A DNA stretch of 64,000 nt from an uncultured Bacilli bacterium (lineage in GTDB: Bacteria; Bacillota_I; Bacilli_A; RF39; UBA660), in contig CAKOZD010000002.1 in NCBI GenBank assembly GCA_934131175.1, positions 62,001 to 126,000 on the forward strand. Direction: 5' to 3'. The translations under genes and the position numbers were made by a program. Shown piece after piece: positions 41,058 through 49,465 of this stretch. Within the stretch, counting starts at the first letter, position 1. Each line of letters opens with the position of its first letter. The notes below the pieces were generated by a model. It was given only the letters and a program-made list of their open reading frames with translations, did no database searches and was not told the DNA's origin.

Positions 41058-41948
41058 ATGAATAAAAAGAGAGTTGGAATTTGTGTTTGTTTAGTATTAA
41101 TTATTTGTGTATTAGGATTTTTATTTTATAATAATTTGTTAAGTAATAAAAGTAGTGTTTCTAGTAATGATATTTTGAGTAAAAATAAGAATAATAAAAA
41201 GACTAGTAAAGATAATGTTTCTAATAAAAAAGATGATTTAGAAAAAATAGATAGTAATTCTAAAACTAATGAATCTAATAAAGAATCTACTAGTAAAGAT
41301 TCGTTTAATATAAATTATGAAATGAGTAAATTAGATGATGAAGAAGTTTTAAGACTTTATAAATTATTTTCTGTTTCAAATTGTTTTACTAGTGTTGATT
41401 CTTTAAATAACAGTAATGTTGTGAAATTAAGAATTGCTTTTAATAGTTTAGATGATGATTCTTTTAATGATATTAGTTGTAGTAAGCTTTCTTTAAATAG
41501 TCTTGATTCTAATGATATTTCTTATTGTGGTAATATGAATAGTGATATGAGTAGTACATATAGTGTAGATATGGAATCGTTTAAGAAATATGAAAAAGAA
41601 AATACTACTAAGTCTGTTTCAGAAAACATTATTACTAAGAGAATGCATGAATTATTTGGAAGTGACTTTAATGTTATTCATGAGTCATTTGGAACAGGCT
41701 ATACTGCAAATCCTGAATGTTCTTATATGAAATATGACTCTTCAAACAAGTTATATGCTCAATTTAGATGTCAAGGTGGAGGAACTTGTGGAGGAGGAGA
41801 GATTATTAATGGTTATAGTAAGACAGATGATGCGATAACAATTAATACTCAAATTGAAAAAAATAATTTACCTGTAAACATTACATATAAGTTTAAAAAA
41901 GATAAAGTAAATGGAAAATATGTATTTGATAGGGTATATGAGAATTAA
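41058..41948 (+). CDS. Single-pass membrane protein of a local paralogous family (member 2)
   Basis: A 296-residue protein. The N-terminal helix is at about 6-26 (VGICVCLVLIICVLGFLFY). A Ser/Asn/Lys linker of about 55 residues follows, then an outer domain with eight or more cysteines. The segment HELFGSDFN ... PECSYMKYDSSNKLYAQFRC and CGGGEIINGYSKTDD matches proteins at 26953 and 44389. ATG follows TAGGTGATTAG. Confidence 0.8.
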   Translation: MNKKRVGICVCLVLIICVLGFLFYNNLLSNKSSVSSNDILSKNKNNKKTSKDNVSNKKDDLEKIDSNSKTNESNKESTSKDSFNINYEMSKLDDEEVLRLYKLFSVSNCFTSVDSLNNSNVVKLRIAFNSLDDDSFNDISCSKLSLNSLDSNDISYCGNMNSDMSSTYSVDMESFKKYEKENTTKSVSENIITKRMHELFGSDFNVIHESFGTGYTANPECSYMKYDSSNKLYAQFRCQGGGTCGGGEIINGYSKTDDAITINTQIEKNNLPVNITYKFKKDKVNGKYVFDRVYEN

Positions 41949-41949
41949 A

Positions 41950-41976
41950 AAAGAACAATAATAAATTGTTCTTTTA
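41950..41976. terminator. Bidirectional terminator
   Basis: AAAAGAACAAT (41950-41960) pairs with ATTGTTCTTTT (41966-41976) between convergent genes. Confidence 0.85.
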
Positions 41977-42744
41977 AGATCTTCTATTAAATTTTTTATT
42001 AATATATTTTTGTTTAACGTGTTTTTTATTTGTTGTAGTTTTTTCTACTAGAGACTCTTGTGTATTTGTACTAAATCTTATTTCTTGATCATCTAAATAA
42101 TTATTTACATATATTATAAGATCTTCTAATATACTAAATTTATTATCAGTACTTAAATTTTCATAACGTTCATAACTATCTTTTAATACTTCTTTCATAG
42201 TATTTTCTATATCTTCTTCACTTCCAAAAAAATATACTTCTCTTGGTAGAAAAAATTCATTTAATAAATCATAAGAATATGTAAAATCTTCAATAGTATT
42301 CATTTTTTCTTCTATTGGTAATTGATCATATTCTTCTATAAATAAATCAGTATCAGAATCAGTTAGTTTTTCTGGAAAAAATAACATTTTATTTAAATTT
42401 GTACGAGTACCAAATGGAAAATATGAACCTAAATGATAATTAAAGCATCTAATTTTTTCTCTAAAAGAATCTTTTTTCTCATAATCGTAACTTTCATATT
42501 CACGGATTTGTTCTAATAAATCATTTTTTAATTCATCCAATTCATTCTTATTTAAATAAGTAACATTATTAATTGCTTCGTGTAAGTTTATTTTAAAGTT
42601 AAAGTAGTTTTCAAATGTATCATTTAAATTTCTTAATACTTTTTTATTTTTTTTAATTTGTAGTGTTTCTAAAAATTTATCATATATTTTTAATTGATTA
42701 AAAAATGATAGACCTAGATAATTTTCTTTAATATTATTTCTCAT
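41974..42744 (-). CDS. Hypothetical cytoplasmic protein
   Basis: A 256-residue charged, mostly helical protein without a signal peptide or membrane segment. A basic C-terminal tail (KKHVKQKYINKKFNRRS) could bind nucleic acid. Segments such as CFNYHLGSYFPFGTRTN do not match any family I know. On the minus strand the ATG follows GGAGGT. It has its own terminator shared with the convergent gene. Confidence 0.75.
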   Translation of the reverse strand: MRNNIKENYLGLSFFNQLKIYDKFLETLQIKKNKKVLRNLNDTFENYFNFKINLHEAINNVTYLNKNELDELKNDLLEQIREYESYDYEKKDSFREKIRCFNYHLGSYFPFGTRTNLNKMLFFPEKLTDSDTDLFIEEYDQLPIEEKMNTIEDFTYSYDLLNEFFLPREVYFFGSEEDIENTMKEVLKDSYERYENLSTDNKFSILEDLIIYVNNYLDDQEIRFSTNTQESLVEKTTTNKKHVKQKYINKKFNRRS

Positions 42745-42897
42745 AGTAATACCTCCAAAGTTTTTCTTACTATTCTAATTGTTTTTTATGTTTGTGTCAA
42801 ACTAGTTAAATTTTATTTTTTATATAAGTTAGTGATTATTTACTTTGATAATTTATAAATGTATAATATAGTTATTAATTTATTTAGGAGTTTTATT

Positions 42898-43539
42898 ATG
42901 ATTAAGAATTATATATTTGATGTAGATAGGACGCTTGTTAATAGTTATTTACCTGAACTTGAAACTTTAAAGGAAGCATTACTTATTTCAACAGGTAAGA
43001 ATTATAGTGATGAAGTTATGAAAAAACTTACAATATTAACAACAGATGAATTTTTTAAGAGTTTAGGAATTGATGTTAATTCCTCACTTATGAGTGAAAT
43101 AAATCATAATTGGGGAGTTTTATTAGATAAGAGAAAAATAGAATTTTTTGATGGTGTTAAAGAATTATTATATTATTTAAAAAATGAAGGATATTTTCTA
43201 GGTATTGCGACATCTAGAGATATGGAGGAATTACATGAGTTAAGTGATGTTATTGAGTGTTTAGATTTATTTGATTATGTTGTAACGTCAGATATGGTTA
43301 AGTATCCTAAACCTAATCCAGAATCAATTAATATGATTATTGATAAATATAATCTTAATAGAGATGAGACTATTTATATTGGAGATAGTAAAAGCGATTT
43401 AGAATCTGCAAGGAGTGCGAACGTTTCTTTTGGATTTGCTAATTGGGAAAATAAAAATGAGATAGAAGATTATGACTATTTATTTTTAGAACCTAATGAT
43501 ATTTATGATTTAGAGAAAAAACATATAATAAAAAAGTAA
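42898..43539 (+). CDS. HAD-superfamily hydrolase
   Basis: A 213-residue protein. Motif I is FDVDRTLVNS (DxDxT variant), motif II the Thr-Ser in GIATSRDME, motif III the Lys in VKYPKPNPES, and motif IV IGDSKSDLESARSAN. The helical cap between motifs I and II is of the beta-phosphoglucomutase/phosphoglycolate phosphatase type. It should dephosphorylate a small metabolite. ATG 42898 follows TAGGAG; an in-frame ATG at 42859 lacks a site. Confidence 0.88.
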   Translation: MIKNYIFDVDRTLVNSYLPELETLKEALLISTGKNYSDEVMKKLTILTTDEFFKSLGIDVNSSLMSEINHNWGVLLDKRKIEFFDGVKELLYYLKNEGYFLGIATSRDMEELHELSDVIECLDLFDYVVTSDMVKYPKPNPESINMIIDKYNLNRDETIYIGDSKSDLESARSANVSFGFANWENKNEIEDYDYLFLEPNDIYDLEKKHIIKK

Positions 43540-43558
43540 TATGATTAGAGGAGTTTAG

Positions 43559-43912
43559 ATGTTATTTAAAGTAGGAATGTTATGTAAACATTTTAAGGGA
43601 AAAGATTTACTTGAGAAAAATATTTATAGAATAGAAAAAATTGGTGTTGATGGGAAAGATATTGATTCTAGTAAAATAATTTATACTGGTGATAAAGATT
43701 TATTACTTTCAAAAAACTTAGTAATTTATAGTAATATATTTCAAGAAGATACATTGTTTGCTAGAGAATATGATGATTTAGTAAGTGAACTTTCAGATGA
43801 TAAAAAAGAATTATATAATCAAATTTTTAGAGTAGAACCACTTAATGATGATGAAATAAAAACTATTAAATGTCATGAATTTATAGAGGAAAAATTAAGG
43901 AGTAGGAGTTAA
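43559..43912 (+). CDS. DUF1653-like small protein
   Basis: A 117-residue protein. VGMLCKHFKGKDLLEKNIYR, IIYTGDKDLL and DTLFAREYDDLVSEL follow the order of DUF1653 (YRHFKGK..., VVYR.LY, W.RP..MF). The domain is unstudied and often occurs near phosphatases or Nudix proteins. ATG follows GAGGAG, and it lies between the HAD and the next small gene in one run. Confidence 0.6.
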   Translation: MLFKVGMLCKHFKGKDLLEKNIYRIEKIGVDGKDIDSSKIIYTGDKDLLLSKNLVIYSNIFQEDTLFAREYDDLVSELSDDKKELYNQIFRVEPLNDDEIKTIKCHEFIEEKLRSRS

Positions 43913-43916
43913 ATAT

Positions 43917-44330
43917 ATGAAAAGATTAATGGATAGTAATATTTATGATACTTTATCTACAATAATAATTGTAGGAAGTTGTTTAAAGAATATGCAACCT
44001 GAAGGATTTGAGAAGTTAAAGAAAATTTCTAATAATATATATGAATTATGTTTAGAAGAGACTCATGTTAATATGGCAATTACCAAAGTAGGTGGAATGT
44101 TAAGAACAGGTAAGGTTTCTGAATTAATTTTTGCAAGTGTTGATAAGTCTCCTCATTGTATACAACTTCATTATATTCAAGATGAGTTGAGAAAGTTAAT
44201 GGATTTATCTAATGTTTCAATTAAAAATTATGTTGTTTCTAATAATGAATTAGTTGAAGTATCAGAAGATGTTATTTCTTTATCTAAAAATTTAACAAAG
44301 TTAAATACACTTATTAGTAAAAGTGAATAA
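43917..44330 (+). CDS. Conserved hypothetical small protein
   Basis: A 137-residue protein. The segment VNMAITKVGGMLRTGKVSEL is followed by FASVDKSPHCIQLHYIQDEL, with Cys and two His that could bind a metal, and a beta-rich end. It has no membrane segment. I have the impression of a recurrent Firmicutes family but cannot name it. It follows the DUF1653-like gene by four bases, with AAGGAG in that gene's end. Confidence 0.7.
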   Translation: MKRLMDSNIYDTLSTIIIVGSCLKNMQPEGFEKLKKISNNIYELCLEETHVNMAITKVGGMLRTGKVSELIFASVDKSPHCIQLHYIQDELRKLMDLSNVSIKNYVVSNNELVEVSEDVISLSKNLTKLNTLISKSE

Positions 44331-44388
44331 GATTTATTTTTTAATTTTAATATTTATGATATATTATTAATAGTAGAGGAGTGTATTT

Positions 44389-45246
44389 ATGGAAAAAAAG
44401 AATAAGATTGGGTTAGTAACTAATATTATTTTACTATTAATTATTGTAGGTTTAGTTGGATTTATTATATATGATAAGGCTATTCTTTCTAAAGAAGTGG
44501 ATAATGATAAAGTTAATAATAATAAGCAAGAAGAATTAATTAGTGCTGATTTAAAGAAAAGTATAAGTAAAAAAATAGATTACTTAACTTATAAAGTGTC
44601 AACTAATGGAGATGATTATTATTCACAAAATGCATATAATTTCAATTATGATTTATTAAATAGTTCTACTATGTCAAATGATAAAAAACTTTTGTTTATA
44701 ATTTCTAATCGATATGAAAGACATACTGGTCTTACTATTGGAGTAGATGAGATGGAATTACCTGATGATAATTGGAAAGATTGGGCAAAAAATAGTCAGT
44801 ATTATGAACAAAATCAAATAACACTAAGTGATGTTGAGAAAGAATATCGTAGTCTATTTGGATATGATGATATTGATTTTACTAGTGTTAAATCAAGTGC
44901 TTGTCCATCTATTACTTTTGATAAAAAGAATCAAGTATATTACTTAGATAATGCATGCGGTGGTACGACAGGTGGAGAAATTGCATCATATAAAACAAAT
45001 TATGTTACTGATGGAGATAAGTTATATGTTGATGTTTATTATGGTATAACTTTAAATAAAGATAATAATAAATTTGATTTGTGTTATAGTTTAAATAATG
45101 ATAGTTCTTGTAAAGAAGTTGATGCAATTAGTAGTCAAGTTATTACTAAATCTAATTATAAAGAATTTGAAGGATATAAATTTACTTTTAAATTAAATAA
45201 AGACAATGAATATAATTTTATTAAAGTAGATAGTATTAAAAAGTGA
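44389..45246 (+). CDS. Single-pass membrane protein of a local paralogous family (member 3)
   Basis: A 285-residue protein with an N-terminal helix at about 8-28 (VTNIILLLIIVGLVGFIIY). The outer domain has RSLFGYDDI ... SSACPSITFDKKNQVYYLDNAC followed by GGTTGGEI, which aligns with the proteins at 26953 and 41058. A further pair, LCYSLNNDSSCKE, could form another disulfide. ATG follows GAGGAGTG. The stop is TGA. Confidence 0.8.
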   Translation: MEKKNKIGLVTNIILLLIIVGLVGFIIYDKAILSKEVDNDKVNNNKQEELISADLKKSISKKIDYLTYKVSTNGDDYYSQNAYNFNYDLLNSSTMSNDKKLLFIISNRYERHTGLTIGVDEMELPDDNWKDWAKNSQYYEQNQITLSDVEKEYRSLFGYDDIDFTSVKSSACPSITFDKKNQVYYLDNACGGTTGGEIASYKTNYVTDGDKLYVDVYYGITLNKDNNKFDLCYSLNNDSSCKEVDAISSQVITKSNYKEFEGYKFTFKLNKDNEYNFIKVDSIKK

Positions 45247-45319
45247 AAAGCTGATTTTCACTTTTTATTTATTTTTTAGATATTTTAGTGTATAATATGA
45301 CTTGTTTAGGAGGTTGTTT

Positions 45320-45883
45320 ATGGAATTAAGAGAATTAATTGAAAATTATAAGCCATATAATGAGCAAGAAAAGTGTGATAAAGAATTAATATTAGAATAT
45401 ATGGATACATTTGATGATGTCCTTACAAGAGATAATAAAATGTGCCATTTTACAGCATCTAATTGGATAGTAAATAAAGAAAGAACAAAAGTATTAATGA
45501 TATATCATAATATATATGATTCATGGGCTTGGACTGGTGGACATGCTGATGGAGATAGTGATTTACTTCATGTTGCACTTAAAGAAGCAAATGAAGAGAC
45601 AAGTTTAAAAAATTTGAAAGTACTAAATGATGGAATATTTGGAATGCAGATAGTTACTGTAGATAGTCATATTAAAAGAGGAAAATTTGTATCATCTCAT
45701 GTACATTTAGATTGTTGTTTCTTATTAGAAGCAGATGAAAATGAAGAATTAAAAATAAAGGAAGATGAAAATAGTGGTGTTTGTTGGGTTGATATTAATG
45801 AAGTAGAAAACTTAACAAAAGAAGAAAAAATGAAACCAATTTATAGAAAATTAAATAAAAAATTAAGAGAATTAAATATTTAA
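45320..45883 (+). CDS. Nudix hydrolase
   Basis: A 187-residue protein. The Nudix box begins at WTGGHADGDSDLLHVALKEA and ends NEETSL. The catalytic Glu pair is kept; the first Glu is Ser and the usual Arg is Lys, as in a known GGHADG-type subgroup. These enzymes cut nucleoside diphosphates linked to another group. A conserved N-terminal part (MCHFTASNWIVN) precedes the box. ATG 45320 follows TAGGAGG; the in-frame TTG at 45302 is upstream of that site. Confidence 0.88.
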   Translation: MELRELIENYKPYNEQEKCDKELILEYMDTFDDVLTRDNKMCHFTASNWIVNKERTKVLMIYHNIYDSWAWTGGHADGDSDLLHVALKEANEETSLKNLKVLNDGIFGMQIVTVDSHIKRGKFVSSHVHLDCCFLLEADENEELKIKEDENSGVCWVDINEVENLTKEEKMKPIYRKLNKKLRELNI

Positions 45884-45888
45884 TTTAT

Positions 45889-45913
45889 GAAGTACTTTTG
45901 TACTTCTTTTTTT
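45889..45913 (+). terminator. Terminator after the Nudix gene
   Basis: GAAGTAC (45889-45895) pairs with GTACTTC (45900-45906), followed by seven T. The T run ends at the next promoter. Confidence 0.85.
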
Positions 45914-45940
45914 GACAATTGTTTAAAAATAAAATATAAT
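45912..45940 (+). promoter_or_regulatory. Consensus promoter of the gene at 45966
   Basis: TTGACA at 45912-45917 and TATAAT at 45935-45940, both perfect, with a 17-base spacer. It is fused to the preceding terminator. Confidence 0.88.
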
Positions 45941-45965
45941 ATTTTAACTAAAAAGGGTGAATATT

Positions 45966-46688
45966 ATGATAGCTATTAAAGGTGTTAATGATGATGAGAT
46001 AATGAGAAGGTTTATAGAGTTTAAGAAAAGATACTTAGATGCTTACAGAGAGTTTGATAGAAATTTAGCAGATTATATTGAAGATAATTTTTTTACGTTT
46101 GTTTATTCTCCAGCAGCACCTGATGTTTTAATGCAGGTATATGAATTATGTGGAATAGAATCACAGGATGGAACTTTTTATAATGCTCATTTAGATAGAT
46201 TAAAAGATATTTATGGACTTGATAAGAATATTGTAGAAGTAGCATCAGGTGTAATACCTAGTTTTGCAAAAAAGATTTATAAAGAACAAATGAGGCTAGG
46301 TAAAGGAACAATTACTATATATGAACCAGATTTATTATTTGAAAAAGAAGAGTCTTGTCCTAAGATGGTAATCAATAGAAAGAATTTTAATTCCACTTGT
46401 AATATTAAAGATAGTGATTTGATTGCAGGATTATTTCCATGTGAGGCTACAGAACCTATTATTGAAGAAGCATGTAAATATGATAAAGATTTCTATGTTG
46501 CGATGTGTGGTTGTGTACATTTTAGAAATGCTAATATTCCTTATAGTGAAAGTAATAGTAGATTATACCAAAGTTATGTAATAGATTTAGCAGATAGACT
46601 TGTTAGTAGCAATAAAGAATTAGTAGTAGATATGCTTGATGACAAATATATGGTTCCATATCCAATAATTTATACAAAGAAAAAATAA
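45966..46688 (+). CDS. Conserved hypothetical protein, possible Rossmann fold
   Basis: A 240-residue cytoplasmic protein. NIVEVASGVIPSFAKKI could be a glycine-containing nucleotide or SAM site, and DLIAGLFPCEATEPIIEEAC follows where a methyltransferase-like strand would be. YVAMCGCVHF holds a Cys pair. This would fit a class I methyltransferase-like fold, but the motif is too weak to call. It has the best promoter in the region, so high expression is likely. ATG 45966 follows AGGGTGA. Confidence 0.7.
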   Translation: MIAIKGVNDDEIMRRFIEFKKRYLDAYREFDRNLADYIEDNFFTFVYSPAAPDVLMQVYELCGIESQDGTFYNAHLDRLKDIYGLDKNIVEVASGVIPSFAKKIYKEQMRLGKGTITIYEPDLLFEKEESCPKMVINRKNFNSTCNIKDSDLIAGLFPCEATEPIIEEACKYDKDFYVAMCGCVHFRNANIPYSESNSRLYQSYVIDLADRLVSSNKELVVDMLDDKYMVPYPIIYTKKK

Positions 46689-46697
46689 TATACTTTG

Positions 46698-46726
46698 ACA
46701 TGTTTTAATAGAAAAACATGTTTTTA
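46698..46726 (+). terminator. Terminator after the gene at 45966
   Basis: ACATGTTTT (46698-46706) pairs with AAAACATGT (46713-46721), followed by T. Confidence 0.75.
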
Positions 46727-46810
46727 ATTGTTTAAAAAGTTATACTTTAGTATTTAGTGTATTTTTAGAAAGGGATAATTTATAAGAGAGGATAGATTAT
46801 ACTCTTTTTC

Positions 46811-46824
46811 TTACAAAATTGTAA
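46811..46824 (+). promoter_or_regulatory. BceR-type operator before the response regulator gene
   Basis: TTACA-AAAT-TGTAA fits the inverted repeat TNACA-N4-TGTAA described for BceR-like regulators. A TATAAT box is 34 bases downstream (46859-46864). Confidence 0.65.
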
Positions 46825-46905
46825 TATACTTAGGAACATAAATTTATTTAAATAGTGTTATAATATAAGCAATTAAAAGTAATTAGAAATATTATGGTGA
46901 GTAAG

Positions 46906-47568
46906 ATGAAGAAAATATTAATTGTAGAAGATGAAGAAGTAATTAGAAATGAACTTAAAACATTACTAGAAAACTCAGGGTATCAAGTTTTTGTACTTGA
47001 TAAGTTTAATGATACTAAGAATGATATTATGAATATTAAGTGTGATTTAATTTTACTTGATATTAATCTACCTAATATAAATGGAGAAGTAATATTAAAA
47101 GAAGTTAGAAAAGAGTCTAATATTCCTATTATTATGGTTACTAGTAGAGCACTTGAAGTAGATGAGGTTTTATCTATGTCATATGGAGCAGATGATTATA
47201 TTATTAAGCCATATAATCCAACTATATTATTACTTAGAATACAAAATGTATTTAAGAGAATGGAAAATAATAGAGATGATTTATTTTATGATGATATTGT
47301 TGTGAATGCAAAGAAAGGTTATTTAGAAAGAGATGGTAAAGTATTAGAACTTACAAAGAATGAGATGATTATATTTACTTATCTTTTAAGTAATAGAGGA
47401 AGAATTGTTACTCGTGATGATTTAATGACTGATTTATGGAATAATAATGAATATATAAATGATAATGCTTTAACAGTAAATATAAGTAGATTAAGAAATA
47501 AATTACAAGACTTTGGACTTTCAAGTAGAATCGAAACGAAAAAAGGATTAGGGTATAAATTATTATGA
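46906..47568 (+). CDS. bceR: BceR-like response regulator (OmpR family)
   Basis: A 220-residue regulator. The receiver domain has the acidic pair in VEDEEV, the phospho-acceptor Asp in LILLDINLPNINGE, and Lys in DYIIKPYNP. A winged-helix DNA-binding domain follows (LTKNEMIIFTYLLSNRGRIV ... RIETKKGLGYKLL). The genes after it are a BceS-type kinase and BceAB-type transporter, the standard peptide-antibiotic resistance layout. ATG 46906 follows GGTGAG; an in-frame ATG at 46894 is upstream. It overlaps the kinase gene by four bases. Confidence 0.9.
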   Translation: MKKILIVEDEEVIRNELKTLLENSGYQVFVLDKFNDTKNDIMNIKCDLILLDINLPNINGEVILKEVRKESNIPIIMVTSRALEVDEVLSMSYGADDYIIKPYNPTILLLRIQNVFKRMENNRDDLFYDDIVVNAKKGYLERDGKVLELTKNEMIIFTYLLSNRGRIVTRDDLMTDLWNNNEYINDNALTVNISRLRNKLQDFGLSSRIETKKGLGYKLL

Positions 47569-48584
47569 GTTTTAAAAAATATTTATTAGATAAAAGTTTA
47601 CAAATATTAATTACTTTTTCTGGATTTATAATTATTATATTATTATTAAATGCTTTTAAAGTAGAAATAGATTTAAAGATTGCGATTATTGTTATATTTT
47701 TTATAGTGATAGTTTTAAATACAATTTTTGATTATTATAAGAGAAATAGTTTTTATAAAAAGATATTAAATATACTTAGTAATTTAGATAAGAAGTATTT
47801 GGTACTTGAGATGATTAATAAACCTAATTTTTATGAAGGAGAATTATTTTATCAAATACTTTATGATATTAATAAGTCTATGTGTGAGAATGTTAAAGAG
47901 TATAGTTTAAGTATTGATGACTTTAAAGAGTTTGTAGAGATGTGGATACATGAAGTAAAAATTCCTATTTCTAGTTTAATACTTCTTAATCATAATCATT
48001 CTAATGAGATTGATAAAAAGTATGTAGAACAAATTAGAAGACTTGATAATTATGTTGATCAAATATTATATTATGTACGTAGTGAGAATGCTGAGAAAGA
48101 TTATATTATAAAAGAGAAGAGTCTAAGTGAGATTGTTAAAAATGTAGCATTAAAGAATAAAGATGATTTATTAGAAAATGATGTAAGACTTGATGTTTCT
48201 ATTCATGATGAGTTAGTTTTAACGGATGCGAAATGGTTAGAGTTTATTTTGAATCAGATTATTAATAATAGTATTAAATATAAAAGAGATGGTGTTGATT
48301 CATTTATAAAGATTGAAGCAGAAAAAAAAGATGACAAGGTATTTTTAAGTATTACTGATAATGGTATTGGTATTCCTGATAGCGATATTTCTAGAGTATT
48401 TGAGAAGTCTTTTACTGGTATTAATGGAAGAGTTAGAGCAAAATCTACTGGTATGGGACTTTATATTGTTGATAATTTATGTAAAAAGTTGGGCCATAAA
48501 ATAATGATTGAGTCATGTGTTTCTTCTTATACTAAAATTACCATTGTATTTTCTTTAGGTGGTTTTTATAAGATTAATGATTAG
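47565..48584 (+). CDS. bceS: BceS-like sensor histidine kinase
   Basis: A 339-residue kinase with two N-terminal helices and almost no outer loop: about 13-28 and 38-58 (FSGFIIIILLL; IAIIVIFFIVIVLNTIF). That marks the intramembrane-sensing type, which senses through the BceAB transporter. The phospho-acceptor His is in WIHEVKIPISSL. ATP-binding boxes are NQIINNSIKYK (N), ITDNGIGIPDSD (G1) and STGMGLYIV (G2). ATG overlaps the regulator stop. Confidence 0.92.
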   Translation: MSFKKYLLDKSLQILITFSGFIIIILLLNAFKVEIDLKIAIIVIFFIVIVLNTIFDYYKRNSFYKKILNILSNLDKKYLVLEMINKPNFYEGELFYQILYDINKSMCENVKEYSLSIDDFKEFVEMWIHEVKIPISSLILLNHNHSNEIDKKYVEQIRRLDNYVDQILYYVRSENAEKDYIIKEKSLSEIVKNVALKNKDDLLENDVRLDVSIHDELVLTDAKWLEFILNQIINNSIKYKRDGVDSFIKIEAEKKDDKVFLSITDNGIGIPDSDISRVFEKSFTGINGRVRAKSTGMGLYIVDNLCKKLGHKIMIESCVSSYTKITIVFSLGGFYKIND

Positions 48585-48609
48585 TTTTCAATTATCAATT
48601 ATTTTAAAG

Positions 48610-48623
48610 TTACGAAATTGTAA
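48610..48623 (+). promoter_or_regulatory. BceR-type operator before bceA
   Basis: TTACG-AAAT-TGTAA differs from the site before bceR at one position and shares its spacer. A TATACT box is 38 bases downstream (48662-48667). Confidence 0.6.
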
Positions 48624-48697
48624 TGATTTGTAATATTAGAAGTGGGATTAATATTTTTTCTTATACTACAATGTATAAAGAAAGGAGATATTATATT

Positions 48698-49465
48698 ATG
48701 AGTGAAATTTTAAAAATTGATAAGATTGAGAAATATTATGGTAATAAGTCTAGTCTTACAAAAGCAATTGATAATTTATCATTTAATGTGGAAGAGGGAG
48801 AGTTTGTTGCGATAATGGGAGCAAGTGGCTCTGGAAAGACTACTCTTTTAAATTGTATTTCAACAATTGATAAAGTTACGTCTGGGCATATTTATGTTGC
48901 GGGTAATGACATTACAAAATTAAGAGGAAATAGTCTAAATAAGTTTAGAAGGGAAGAGTTAGGTTTTATATTTCAAGATTTTAATTTACTTGATACTTTG
49001 ACAGCTTATGAAAATATTGCTCTTGCTTTGTCTATTCAAAATGTTAAAGAAGAAGAGATATCTGATAGGATTAAAAGAGTTGCGAAGGAGTTAGATATTA
49101 ATAGTGTTTTAGAAAAATATCCATATCAAATGAGCGGAGGTCAAAAGCAAAGAGTTGCGAGTGCTAGAGCAATTATTACTAATCCAAAATTAATACTTGC
49201 AGATGAGCCAACTGGAGCACTTGACTCTAAGTCTTCTAAAATGTTACTTGAAAAATTTAATTATTTAAATAAAGAGAATAAAGCAACTATTCTTATGGTT
49301 ACACATGATGCTTTTACAGCAAGTTATTCATCTAGAGTTATCTTTATAAAAGATGGAAAGATTTTTAATGAGATTAGAAGAGGCAATGATTCAAGACGAG
49401 AATTCTTTGATAAGATAATTGATGTTGTGACAATGCTTGGTGGTGATTTAAGTGATGCTCTTTAA
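48698..49465 (+). CDS. bceA: BceA-like ABC transporter ATPase
   Basis: A 255-residue ATPase of the MacB/LolD-like group: Walker A GASGSGKTT, Q-loop FIFQDFNLLD, signature MSGGQKQRVASARA, Walker B LILADEPTGALD, and the H-loop VTHDAFTASY. It powers the BceB permease in removing antimicrobial peptides from their lipid targets. ATG 48698 follows AAAGGAGAT; the in-frame ATG at 48623 lies in the regulatory region and was rejected. Confidence 0.94.
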   Translation: MSEILKIDKIEKYYGNKSSLTKAIDNLSFNVEEGEFVAIMGASGSGKTTLLNCISTIDKVTSGHIYVAGNDITKLRGNSLNKFRREELGFIFQDFNLLDTLTAYENIALALSIQNVKEEEISDRIKRVAKELDINSVLEKYPYQMSGGQKQRVASARAIITNPKLILADEPTGALDSKSSKMLLEKFNYLNKENKATILMVTHDAFTASYSSRVIFIKDGKIFNEIRRGNDSRREFFDKIIDVVTMLGGDLSDAL

